Virus record (IMG/VR): IMGVR_UViG_3300021142_001794
Location: 1-64,000 of that record
From: a virus
DNA: 64,000 bases
Strand: one strand, 5' to 3'
This document shows positions 33,182-41,120 of this stretch, piece after piece. Made by a program: the position numbers and the translations under genes. The notes beneath the pieces were generated by a model. It made no database searches. It saw only the letters and a list, made by a program, of their open reading frames with translations, and was not told the origin of the DNA. Numbering within the stretch: the stretch's first letter is position 1; every line of letters begins with the position of its first letter.

Positions 33182-33559
33182 TTATTTTTTATTTTTTAAA
33201 TAATAATTCAATGCTATTGCGCCAGCGATTACAACAACAGTTCCTATAATGACATAGTTATTTATTCCCAATGTCATATTGGAATCATCCACGCCTGTTG
33301 ATGTGCCGCCCATATCATTTTTAAACTTACCTACTTTTTTCTTTTCCATTGGCTTAACCTCTGGTATCTTTACTATTGGTGCTTGACCGAACATATCCAT
33401 AGCATTTTCTCCAATAGCGTTTTTAAACATATCTTCCATTTCGCTGTTTCCAATAGCATTTTTCTTTCTATTGTACTTATCAACGAACTCCTTGAAACTC
33501 ATAGTGCCACCACTATTTTTATACTCCTTAAATTGCTTGTTTACGCTAACATTTTCCAT
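33182..33559 (-). CDS. Tail-anchored membrane protein, 125 aa
   Basis: A soluble N-terminal part with DKYNRKKNAIG, then a C-terminal membrane helix (YVIIGTVVVIAGAIALNYYL) followed by KNKK. Such anchors recur in this operon. Confidence 0.65.
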   Translation of the reverse strand: MENVSVNKQFKEYKNSGGTMSFKEFVDKYNRKKNAIGNSEMEDMFKNAIGENAMDMFGQAPIVKIPEVKPMEKKKVGKFKNDMGGTSTGVDDSNMTLGINNYVIIGTVVVIAGAIALNYYLKNKK

Positions 33560-33560
33560 A

Positions 33561-33950
33561 TTAATCCTTTTTCTTTATAATTATGAATGCAATTATTGCT
33601 AATGCTATTCCACCGCCTATATAATACATCGTATAATCAGTAGTAGTTGGCACAGGTGTATTACTTGAGGGAGTAGTACTAACGGCTTGCGTAGTAGCAA
33701 TGTTACTTGTAGAAGTAGTGCTTACAGGCGTATTAACAACAACAATTGGTTGTGTTGACACTAATTTGTTAATATCAACCATGCCATTTGCAACACTCTG
33801 TACATTAACTGGGCTTTGTATTACAGAAGCAGGATTTTCTATAGTAGGAATAGTAGGAATAGTAGGAATAGTATTTATAATTTTCGGGAATATAGTTTCT
33901 ATACCATTATTATAACCTATCTCATCATTATTTACCGCACGGTACTTCAT
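33561..33950 (-). CDS. Thr/Ser/Pro-rich tail-anchored protein, 129 aa
   Basis: Pro/Thr-rich linker, then DYTMYYIGGGIALAIIAFIIIKKKD at the C-terminus, almost the same anchor as in 35014-35709 (quoted in part: DYTMYYIGGG). Likely a virion-membrane spike or linker protein. Confidence 0.65.
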   Translation of the reverse strand: MKYRAVNNDEIGYNNGIETIFPKIINTIPTIPTIPTIENPASVIQSPVNVQSVANGMVDINKLVSTQPIVVVNTPVSTTSTSNIATTQAVSTTPSSNTPVPTTTDYTMYYIGGGIALAIIAFIIIKKKD

Positions 33951-33955
33951 GTCTT

Positions 33956-34135
33956 TTATTTAATATTGAATAAATTATTTATAACTAAACCACCCAACCC
34001 AAATCCTGCACCATATAAAGCTGTCATTAATAATCCTTGCCTTCTCCAAACGCCAAACATAACCCCCGCAAATACGCTAGTTGATAGTATTATACTTGCC
34101 TTATCCTTACTTTCTATGCCTTGTATGATATTCAT
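33956..34135 (-). CDS. Two-helix membrane protein, 59 aa
   Basis: Helices STSVFAGVMFGVW and LYGAGFGLGGLVINNLF separated by a basic loop (RRQG). Part of the membrane-protein series. Confidence 0.6.
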   Translation of the reverse strand: MNIIQGIESKDKASIILSTSVFAGVMFGVWRRQGLLMTALYGAGFGLGGLVINNLFNIK

Positions 34136-34137
34136 AA

Positions 34138-34350
34138 CTAACTATTTGAAGTGTAAGAAATAGCTACCCTAGTAATGAAAGAACCGACTACAAAACCAGC
34201 CAATGTGGTAAACCATAAAGTACCACCGTATTTTCTGCCTAATACCAATCCTGTTACAGCACCTATACCACCACCTATCAACGTACCCTCGTTTAAGGTA
34301 GAGTTCATATCAAATATTCCCGTAGATGTTGTAGCCGTTATTGTTGTCAT
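34138..34350 (-). CDS. Glycine-zipper-like membrane protein, 70 aa
   Basis: Gly-rich GTLIGGGIGAVTGLVLGRKYGG and a second hydrophobic stretch, resembling glycine-zipper proteins that oligomerise in membranes. No clear family. Confidence 0.6.
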   Translation of the reverse strand: MTTITATTSTGIFDMNSTLNEGTLIGGGIGAVTGLVLGRKYGGTLWFTTLAGFVVGSFITRVAISYTSNS

Positions 34351-34352
34351 AA

Positions 34353-35012
34353 CTAATCTTTTTTAAGTGTTTTTATTACAACAAGCACTACTATTACCAA
34401 CGCAACCGCTCCCATAATACCATAAATTAAAGTATTATTAGAAGTCGATGCTGGTGTAGTATCTTGTATAACCATAGCAGCATTTTGTTGTGTACTTTTA
34501 TTTGATAGGTTCTGTGTAAATTCGCTTGCTTGTTGACTTATAACAAGGTCGCAATTATTAGTCGAATACCAACCATCGTAATATTGCTTGATAGTATTTA
34601 CCGCTTGCGTATAAGCCCTATTATAATTATCATCAGTACCACCAATAGCCCTATTTTTATCTATACTTGTCAATTCTGCATCTAATGCTAAAGATGCGGT
34701 TTTAGCTTGCGTACAGTTAGTTGAATTTGTAGGCAATGGATATGTCTTTAGGTATTTAACCAATCCGTAAAAATTAAGCATCCCATTAGCCCAATCCCTA
34801 CCCCCATTTGTACTGTAAGGAGGCAAGCCCATTATTGAAACGGCATCATCTATTGCTTGCTTAGAATTGGGCAAAGAAAACAATGCAAGTTGCATAGGTT
34901 GTTGACCCATCCCGCCAGCGTAAGATTGTACTATTGATATAATCTGTTGCTGATTGGTAGATTGGCTAGATGCAACGCCAATTAAATTATCTAGTTGGTT
35001 ATTGGCACTCAT
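34353..35012 (-). CDS. Tail-anchored structural protein, 219 aa
   Basis: Soluble helical domain rich in Q/N and S/T, then a C-terminal membrane helix (GIMGAVALVIVVLVVI) with KTLKKD. Function unknown; probable membrane-bound virion protein. Confidence 0.65.
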   Translation of the reverse strand: MSANNQLDNLIGVASSQSTNQQQIISIVQSYAGGMGQQPMQLALFSLPNSKQAIDDAVSIMGLPPYSTNGGRDWANGMLNFYGLVKYLKTYPLPTNSTNCTQAKTASLALDAELTSIDKNRAIGGTDDNYNRAYTQAVNTIKQYYDGWYSTNNCDLVISQQASEFTQNLSNKSTQQNAAMVIQDTTPASTSNNTLIYGIMGAVALVIVVLVVIKTLKKD

Positions 35013-35013
35013 A

Positions 35014-35709
35014 CTAATTTTTTTTATGGGTTAAAAATAATGTTCCAATTACTATTAACACTAATACTCCACCGCCTATATAATACATCGTATAATCTTT
35101 AGTAGTAGATGTAGTAGGAACATTTGGCGTAGTAGCACTTTGCGTTGGTGGCGTAAATGTAAAACTGCCAAAAGGATTGCTGCTAGTACTCGATGCTGGT
35201 GTAGGGTTACTTGTAGCAGTATTTCCCGTGCTTGTATTAATAGGATTATTGACAACCGGTTGCGACTGTGTAGTAATAGGCGTAGTGCTAACAACTTGCT
35301 GTATAGTAGGATTATTGACAACAACGGGTTGTGTTTTTATAACACCCTCGCCTATCAATATCTTATTTAAAGCATCCGTTACATTAGTATTTAACGAAGG
35401 AAATAAATATTGCTTAACGTTATTTAATGTAGCAAAATAACTACCAATATCGATAGTAAAATAATCCTTTGCTGGTATTACACCATTGCGTGTACTTTGT
35501 GCTGCCTTAGAAATAATACTTACATTGAAATATTTTTGAAGCATACTTTTAAGGTCAATGCCTACTATATTAAATTTAGCCAATAATATTTTTTCATCCG
35601 TAGTCCACAATGTCGCAGTCATAGGGTCTTGCGACCATGTTATTTGTTCTCCATCGGGTTTAGAGTTATAGCTTCCGTATTGCAATATATTAAATAAACT
35701 AATATCCAT
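35014..35709 (-). CDS. Tail-anchored structural protein, 231 aa
   Basis: N-terminal folded domain (about 1-120), a Thr/Ser/Pro-rich linker, then KDYTMYYIGGGVLVLIVIG as membrane anchor with a basic tail. The anchor is shared with 33561-33950, indicating duplication. Perhaps a spike pointing out of the virion membrane. Confidence 0.68.
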   Translation of the reverse strand: MDISLFNILQYGSYNSKPDGEQITWSQDPMTATLWTTDEKILLAKFNIVGIDLKSMLQKYFNVSIISKAAQSTRNGVIPAKDYFTIDIGSYFATLNNVKQYLFPSLNTNVTDALNKILIGEGVIKTQPVVVNNPTIQQVVSTTPITTQSQPVVNNPINTSTGNTATSNPTPASSTSSNPFGSFTFTPPTQSATTPNVPTTSTTKDYTMYYIGGGVLVLIVIGTLFLTHKKN

Positions 35710-35710
35710 A

Positions 35711-36112
35711 CTAATCTTTTTGTTTTAATAAAAATACGACACCAATAATAGCAATTATAGTAAAACCACCAATTATGAATAATGTAGTCTGTGAACCACT
35801 TTGCGCTTTCGCAGCCTCTATCGTTGCAATTGCATTTATAGAAGCCACTTGCGATGCCGAAATAGCATCCTCGATTAACTTTTCCCTATCAGCATCAGTT
35901 TGGGCTTGCGCCATTTGCTCGGCTAATTGTTGCTTTTGGTCGTTGCTTAATAAATCAAGCCTAGTATCCTGATTTATCTTGTCCTTTTGAGCATTGATTA
36001 GGTTCTTCTGTGCATTAGTGACACCAGACTGAAATAAACCGCTTATGGTTGTATCTAATACACTAGCACCCGCCTGTATTCCCGAACTTACCGCCGTAGC
36101 TGTTACTGGCAT
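35711..36112 (-). CDS. Tail-anchored coiled-coil protein, 133 aa
   Basis: Helical, with a Lys/Glu/Gln-rich coiled coil (QLAEQMAQAQTDADREKLIE) and a C-terminal membrane helix (LFIIGGFTIIAIIGVVFLL) plus KQKD. Likely a virion-membrane linker. Confidence 0.65.
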   Translation of the reverse strand: MPVTATAVSSGIQAGASVLDTTISGLFQSGVTNAQKNLINAQKDKINQDTRLDLLSNDQKQQLAEQMAQAQTDADREKLIEDAISASQVASINAIATIEAAKAQSGSQTTLFIIGGFTIIAIIGVVFLLKQKD

Positions 36113-36117
36113 AATCT

Positions 36118-36588
36118 TTAAATTAAAAATTTACTCTTATATCTTAATATCGTGTATGGGTGTCCATCAAACTCAAAATTATCTTTTTCAATAACCATCC
36201 CACTTTTTACTAACCATTTAACCGCCCTTTGATTTACTTGGTGCAGCATACAAGAAAACTCGCCACCTAACAACTTTCTTATATGGCTAAAGAAAGAATC
36301 CTTTGTTTTGCTATCCCTTACTCTTAGTCCAAAACTTACCAACAACTTTCTTTCTTCATTGATAGCCACATAACCACAAAACTTATCATCCAATATAAAA
36401 TCAAAATACTTTAATTTCATACTTGGTATTTTGTCATATCCTTGCAACTTTCGCACAATATCAGCAGGAATTTCTTCCTTCTTTATATCTACTGCACTTG
36501 GGTCGTAAAAATTGACTATTTCGTTATCTAACTCAAAAGACCTAATAATACTTTCTTCAATCCGTTGCTGGGTAGTTTCTTTTAACAT
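36118..36588 (-). CDS. GNAT-fold-like protein, 156 aa
   Basis: KYFDFILDDKFCGYVAINEERKLLVSFG and the following HIRKLLGG helix resemble GNAT acetyltransferase strands and the acetyl-CoA loop region. Similar proteins occur among phage internal virion proteins. No membrane segment. The call is by fold-like pattern only. Confidence 0.55.
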   Translation of the reverse strand: MLKETTQQRIEESIIRSFELDNEIVNFYDPSAVDIKKEEIPADIVRKLQGYDKIPSMKLKYFDFILDDKFCGYVAINEERKLLVSFGLRVRDSKTKDSFFSHIRKLLGGEFSCMLHQVNQRAVKWLVKSGMVIEKDNFEFDGHPYTILRYKSKFLI

Positions 36589-36609
36589 TATTTATTTTTT
36601 TTGATTCAC

Positions 36610-37305
36610 TTATTTATACCTTATGCCAATCGCAGAAGCGTAATCGCCCGAATTATCTATATTGCTATAATCGGTATTGTCAGAAGTTGCAGTTGTATCA
36701 ACAGCATTCCCATTAACATCGTAAACCGTGCTATCTCCTACTTCTGTATAACTACCATCTGAATTTAAGTTGATAGCCGTTCCATCCATAGTGTATGCTT
36801 GCCCAGTATTATCGGTATAGGTTCCGTTCGCATCGTTATAGTTGGTAACAGGGCTACCATCTTGAGCCGCTATTACTACACCATTAGGACTAACAAACAT
36901 ACCATCATTGGGGTCAAGGTTTCCTATAACGTTACCATTGGCATCGTACAAAGTTGAAGGGTCGCTATTTTCTATATAACTACCATTCGAATCAACTGTT
37001 GTAATAGGCGTTCCATCAGGTTTTATTGCAGGTGCTGCTACTTTATTGGTAGTAATTAATGCGCTTACCAAAGACTTGCCTAAATCCAAGTATGCTTTTT
37101 GTGAAACTGCATCATTTGGGTTTTGCTGTGCCGCAATCTTAGCTTGTGCAACTTGTTTAGCCGTTGCCGCAACTTGTGTTTTATGTGGCGAATTTGCACT
37201 TGCAGATGTTCCGCCTTTCAATACCGTGTAAGCAATATAAGAAGCTACTATAATAGCTGCCAAAACGCCGACTGTAATAATTAATTGTTTATTCTTCATC
37301 TTCAT
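36610..37305 (-). CDS. Membrane-anchored beta-repeat protein, 231 aa
   Basis: N-terminal membrane helix (LIITVGVLAAIIVASYIAYTV), then a helical Ala/Gln region and tandem beta repeats (PSTLYDANGNVIGNLDPNDG, VSPNGVVIAAQDGSPV, STVYDVNGNAVDT). The paralogue is at 31227-31706; related repeats are in 37326-37706 and 37708-38334. Likely a spike or fibre anchored in the virion membrane. Confidence 0.7.
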   Translation of the reverse strand: MKMKNKQLIITVGVLAAIIVASYIAYTVLKGGTSASANSPHKTQVAATAKQVAQAKIAAQQNPNDAVSQKAYLDLGKSLVSALITTNKVAAPAIKPDGTPITTVDSNGSYIENSDPSTLYDANGNVIGNLDPNDGMFVSPNGVVIAAQDGSPVTNYNDANGTYTDNTGQAYTMDGTAINLNSDGSYTEVGDSTVYDVNGNAVDTTATSDNTDYSNIDNSGDYASAIGIRYK

Positions 37306-37325
37306 CTTTATTTATGTTTTAAATT

Positions 37326-37706
37326 TTAAGCATTTGGATTGTCATTCTCGCCAGAATCATTTGGGTCGTAAACCGTTCCTTTCGGGTCAATGTAGTGCAA
37401 TTTACCATCAATAGTTTGATAGTTCCTGCCATCTGTTTCTAACCTATTCCCGTTTGCATCGGCGAAAAATATTCCATCTTTAGTAACAAACATATCTACT
37501 TTCTTTCCCGTAGAATCCAATCCTACACCATTTTTTAAAGTTGCAGTGGCAATACCATTGATGCTATATAAAGTAGTTCCATTAATGCCTATCTTATAAT
37601 CCTTTTGGGCATTCAAAGTATGCTTCATTTGATAAATAACATAGTAAGCAGCAACGCCACCAATAAGAACAACGCTACCAATAATAATCAAGTTTTTGTT
37701 TTTCAT
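37326..37706 (-). CDS. Membrane-anchored beta-repeat protein, 126 aa
   Basis: The frame opens at 37745 but the start of MKNKNLIIIGSVVLIGG at 37706 is chosen because it falls just after the upstream stop. The N-terminal membrane helix is followed by repeats of LYSINGIATAT, GIFFADANGNRLETDG and GKLHYIDPKGTVYDPND. Paralogue of the two genes at 31227 and 36610. Confidence 0.65.
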   Translation of the reverse strand: MKNKNLIIIGSVVLIGGVAAYYVIYQMKHTLNAQKDYKIGINGTTLYSINGIATATLKNGVGLDSTGKKVDMFVTKDGIFFADANGNRLETDGRNYQTIDGKLHYIDPKGTVYDPNDSGENDNPNA

Positions 37707-37707
37707 T

Positions 37708-38334
37708 TTATTTATGTTTTGATACGAAATAATGATATGCAACACCAGCAGCTATCAAACTACCTATAATAGTAACAGGCATTACCCAATTGTTAGCTAT
37801 CGCCTTTTGATTGTTCGATTGCGTTATTTTAGCTTGTGTAGTAGTATTTGTTGATGTTGTTTGTTGGTTGATTAAGCTAGGTGCTATCTTTTCGGCAAAA
37901 CCAAATATATTAGAAAGTACGCTACTTGAACTGCCACTAGCTAAAGTTCCATCGGCATTAAAGTTTGTTCCAGAACCATCATCATAAGTATTATCCCCGT
38001 TTGAAGTGTAAACGTGACCACTTTTATCTTCATAAGCCCCTGTGCCGCTATCACCTCCCGTAGGATTCCATGCTATTGCACCTACGCCGCTTGCATTAGT
38101 CCATCCACTTGATTTTGTTGGCATAGAGCCGCTTGCATTAGTGAACTTTCCTTTTACTGTTTTCTTGGTTTCACCACTAGCGTTTTTATTTACTCCGCCA
38201 CCATGAGACCATCCACTTTTTTCTAATGTAGGTGCGGTTAGTGCAGTTCCCGTTGCATTAAGATGAGAAGCCATTTTTCTTTGTATAGCAAGGCTTCCAT
38301 TCACGTTGCCCGTTCTTTTGTGTGCTGTATCCAT
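37708..38334 (-). CDS. Tail-anchored protein with SGW-type repeats, 208 aa
   Basis: Contains SGWSHGGG and SGWTNASG, close to SGWSNAGG in the capsid candidate (38820-39566), and GHVYTSNGDNTYDDGSGTN repeats like the beta-repeat proteins. The C-terminal membrane helix is VMPVTIIGSLIAAGVAYHYF. The shared SGW motif could be an interaction element with the capsid shell. Confidence 0.65.
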   Translation of the reverse strand: MDTAHKRTGNVNGSLAIQRKMASHLNATGTALTAPTLEKSGWSHGGGVNKNASGETKKTVKGKFTNASGSMPTKSSGWTNASGVGAIAWNPTGGDSGTGAYEDKSGHVYTSNGDNTYDDGSGTNFNADGTLASGSSSSVLSNIFGFAEKIAPSLINQQTTSTNTTTQAKITQSNNQKAIANNWVMPVTIIGSLIAAGVAYHYFVSKHK

Positions 38335-38345
38335 TTTTTTGGTTT

Positions 38346-38732
38346 TTATTTTTTACTTAATGATATGATTGCAAAGCCTATCAATACCGCTGATGCAAAG
38401 ATAATTATATTTGTCTGCAATGCAACGTTTCCCCCCGTATTATCTTGGGTAGAAGTAGTTGTATCGCCATTAACACCTTTGTACACCAACATATTTGCAA
38501 CCCTTTGGCTATCTTCACTTGGGGGAATCGAATAGTAATTTACCAATATATCCCTATCAGGGTGTATCTTCATAACTTCCTTTAACCCATCTTCGCCGCA
38601 ATTTTGAACTATACTTGAAAGCCCGTCTGCTAATTCACTTTCGTCTTGCGGTTCTAAACCGTAATCTTGACAAAGATTTATAGCTTGTTGTTGGCTTTTT
38701 GGATGTTCGGCTACATATTGAAAAACGTCCAT
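38346..38732 (-). CDS. Tail-anchored protein, 128 aa
   Basis: Helical acidic N-terminal domain (FQYVAEHPKSQQQAINLC), and a C-terminal membrane helix (IIIFASAVLIGFAIISL) with SKK. Located directly downstream of the capsid candidate and its terminator. Confidence 0.65.
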   Translation of the reverse strand: MDVFQYVAEHPKSQQQAINLCQDYGLEPQDESELADGLSSIVQNCGEDGLKEVMKIHPDRDILVNYYSIPPSEDSQRVANMLVYKGVNGDTTTSTQDNTGGNVALQTNIIIFASAVLIGFAIISLSKK

Positions 38733-38758
38733 TTTTTTTTGATTTTTATCCTTAAAAG

Positions 38759-38795
38759 AAAAGGGAGCAAGGTCATACTTGCCTTACTCCCTTTT
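38759..38795 (-). terminator. Strong intrinsic terminator after capsid candidate
   Basis: A near-perfect 13-bp stem AAAAGGGAG(T)AAGG/CCTT(G)CTCCCTTTT directly follows the capsid gene; both strands carry T/A-rich flanks, so it may act in both directions. Confidence 0.75.
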
Positions 38796-38819
38796 AGGTT
38801 TTTATAGAACAACTATTGC

Positions 38820-39566
38820 TTAGTGATAAGCAGGTGCGCTCTGATTTTGTACAACAGCACTACCGTTCAATGCGCCAGTAATACTCACTTGCGTCTTAGG
38901 GAACAAGTAGATGTTGGTTACAGCAGCAGTAGCTTGTGGGTTTGTTTGTTGTGTAAATAATATACCACCGTTACCATCAATTGTGTACTCTAAAGTACTT
39001 GTGGTGATAGTAGTTTGGTATTGGTATTGGTCGTAGATGAATATCAACGGCTTTTGCGCTTGACTACCGTCAGCATAAAGTTCACTAAATGTCATTGGAG
39101 ACGTTACTTGCAACGTGTTGTTTGCGCCAGATGGAGCAATCAATTGTGTACAACCAATAGTGAAAGGTTTCAATTGTGATTGAATCAACAATTGTTGGTA
39201 AGTTACGTTACTTAAACCACTTGTTACAGTGATTGCACCAAGAGCAGTAGCAGCAGTAGCCAAAGGATACCATGCACCAGCAACGAACAAACCACTTGCA
39301 CCGTTCAATACACCATTAGCGAAGAACAACTGAATAGTTGTAGCAGCAGCCAAAGAAGATGTAGCGGTTACTGTGATTATAAAAGGTGAACTTGTTGGAG
39401 CAGAGCCTACTTGTGCAGTACCGCCAGCATTTGACCAACCACTTCTTTGAACAGGCAAAGAAGCACCAGCAGCGTTTCTTCCCATAGAGTTCCTGTAATT
39501 TCCAGCAGAATTGCTGAAAGATTGCCCCCTGTTAGCGGCGGCTTGTAAATAATTAGATGGTTTCAT
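38820..39566 (-). CDS. Candidate major capsid protein, 248 aa
   Basis: Beta-rich, no membrane segment or signal. The N-terminal 50 residues are Gly/Ala/Ser/Asn-rich (MGRNAAGASLPVQRSGWSN), then strands such as SPFIITVTATSSLA, YQQLLIQSQLKPFTIG, KPLIFIYDQYQYQTTI and VTNIYLFPKTQVSI. It has its own strong promoter and is framed by terminators at 38759-38795 and 39929-39963, as expected for the most abundant virion protein. Length matches small double-jelly-roll capsids such as PM2 P2. The fold itself is inferred. Confidence 0.55.
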   Translation of the reverse strand: MKPSNYLQAAANRGQSFSNSAGNYRNSMGRNAAGASLPVQRSGWSNAGGTAQVGSAPTSSPFIITVTATSSLAAATTIQLFFANGVLNGASGLFVAGAWYPLATAATALGAITVTSGLSNVTYQQLLIQSQLKPFTIGCTQLIAPSGANNTLQVTSPMTFSELYADGSQAQKPLIFIYDQYQYQTTITTSTLEYTIDGNGGILFTQQTNPQATAAVTNIYLFPKTQVSITGALNGSAVVQNQSAPAYH

Positions 39567-39622
39567 CTTGTTTTAGTTTTTTTGTTTTTAATTAATTGCG
39601 TTTGTTTTCGTTGCGGATTAGA

Positions 39623-39742
39623 TTAATAGCCACTGATGAATTTCTGCAAAATCATTGGCTTAACAACTTTGTCGTAAGCAATAGAAACTACTAATGCTAC
39701 CAATGCGATTTTACCGATTTCCTTTAAATGTTCGTGTTTCAT
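39623..39742 (-). CDS. Small membrane protein upstream of capsid gene, 39 aa
   Basis: MKHEHLKEIGKIALVALVVS with one hydrophobic helix. First gene after the promoter at 39848-39855; probably a virion membrane component or an assembly factor. Confidence 0.6.
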   Translation of the reverse strand: MKHEHLKEIGKIALVALVVSIAYDKVVKPMILQKFISGY

Positions 39743-39847
39743 TTTAATTTTGTTTTTTTTTAGTTTTTAAAAAATTCACTCAACTACACAAGTACGTTAA
39801 GGCTTACCTTATTACCGCATCCAAACGCAAATAACATTTCAGCGATA

Positions 39848-39855
39848 CAAAGATA
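39848..39855 (-). promoter_or_regulatory. -7 box for the capsid transcript
   Basis: TATCTTTG on - matches TAnnTTTG, about 100 nt before the 39-aa gene and after a strong terminator; the -33 element is unclear. Confidence 0.55.
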
Positions 39856-39928
39856 AATAGGGTTTATTTAACAAGTATTATTTGATTGGTTTACTTATAT
39901 AGGCAATATTTTACTAATAAAAGTAAAA

Positions 39929-39963
39929 TAAAAAACCCAACTAACATACAAATGCTAATTGGG
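39929..39963 (-). terminator. Strong intrinsic terminator on -
   Basis: On - the 10-bp stem CCCAATTAGC/GTTAGTTGGG (with two G-U pairs, extendable to 12 bp) is followed by TTTTTTATTTT. It separates the ATPase operon from the capsid operon. Confidence 0.85.
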
Positions 39964-40021
39964 TAAAATGAAAAAATGAAAAAAATCTTTCCTACAACTT
40001 TCGATTGCAAATATAATGCAA

Positions 40022-40909
40022 TTATTCAAAATAGAAATAATCCTTTAAGAATTTTTTGTTAGCAGTTATATAGGCTTGTTCCATGGACATTGTTTTCTTG
40101 CCAGATAAGTCTCTTTTTTCGGCAAAATACCTTACAATAGGCTTTCCATCGTCAGATGATAAATAGTCCATTACCGCCATTTCAGCCTCTTGCTTAGTGA
40201 AGTCGCCTGTAATCTTGCTATCATCGTTATTAACTATAAGGCTGAAATATCTATTGTCGTTATGATTCGTAACGCCGTCCTCGTATCTTGCATTTACTAT
40301 TTTTTCAGCAATGCTTAATATATGTACCTTATCTTCCGCCCGTTCCTTATATCTTGAAACTTCGTCATTGGTTTTATGTAGCCTAATAAGATTAGTGTTT
40401 GACAATATCTTGGGCGTAAGAACCCTACCAACGCCTTGAAAGTGTAGTACAATATCCAAGCCAATGTGCCTATTAGATATGATACGACCTATCAAATCGG
40501 CTTTCATGTTTTCGGACGTGTATTTGTTTATATCTTCTAGTAGCAGTAATCCATTCCTGTAATAAGATAGTATCTTTTCTAGTGCAACTGAATATTCCGT
40601 ATTAGTCATTGCAACGTTGTTATCCCAATACGGGGCAACACGCCTAACCTCACTAATATTGCTATTGCTGAATTTGGGAATATCCTTTATTGCGATGCGT
40701 TTGATAGAATGTGTTATCATTCCAGCTTTAGGGTCGGGAAACTTAAAACTACTAAATTCATTGTTAACATCGAATATCAATGCTTTTCTAGGCTTCATTG
40801 TGCTAGTGCCTTGTATGTATTGATAGATGAATTTAATGGTCTCTATTGTCTTACCTACGCCTTTCCTGCCCACTGCGGCAAGCATCATTGGTTGTCTGGT
40901 TTCTGCCAT
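40022..40909 (-). CDS. HerA/FtsK-like packaging ATPase
   Basis: The 295-aa P-loop ATPase has Walker A GRKGVGKT (14-21), IFDVNNEFSSF after the first strand, Walker B LLLLED (121-126) and a downstream HFQGVGR, the glutamine switch and arginine region. This layout is typical of the A32/PRD1 P9-type packaging ATPases of membrane-containing viruses, related to HerA/FtsK. No terminase-type nuclease domain is fused. It likely pumps DNA into the preformed virion. Confidence 0.82.
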   Translation of the reverse strand: MAETRQPMMLAAVGRKGVGKTIETIKFIYQYIQGTSTMKPRKALIFDVNNEFSSFKFPDPKAGMITHSIKRIAIKDIPKFSNSNISEVRRVAPYWDNNVAMTNTEYSVALEKILSYYRNGLLLLEDINKYTSENMKADLIGRIISNRHIGLDIVLHFQGVGRVLTPKILSNTNLIRLHKTNDEVSRYKERAEDKVHILSIAEKIVNARYEDGVTNHNDNRYFSLIVNNDDSKITGDFTKQEAEMAVMDYLSSDDGKPIVRYFAEKRDLSGKKTMSMEQAYITANKKFLKDYFYFE

Positions 40910-40910
40910 A

Positions 40911-41117
40911 TTATTCTACTTTTACTTTTCTACGCACAGAATATTGTGGAAATATCGCAAACCTTCTTGGTAATCCCTTAGATGTTGTATATTCATCGGA
41001 TATTTTCTGTGCTTTTGCTATTGCTTCCTTCCAATTATCTTCATTGGTTTTAACGACTATCTTTTTTCCTTCTAATATTTCAATATCCCATTCGTAAATA
41101 TACTTTTCATCTACCAT
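40911..41117 (-). CDS. Hypothetical 68-aa protein next to the ATPase
   Basis: Basic, with EWDIEILEGKKIVVKTNED and a helix. Ends one base before the ATPase start; maybe a small assembly factor. No family recognised. Confidence 0.55.
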   Translation of the reverse strand: MVDEKYIYEWDIEILEGKKIVVKTNEDNWKEAIAKAQKISDEYTTSKGLPRRFAIFPQYSVRRKVKVE

Positions 41118-41120
41118 AAT

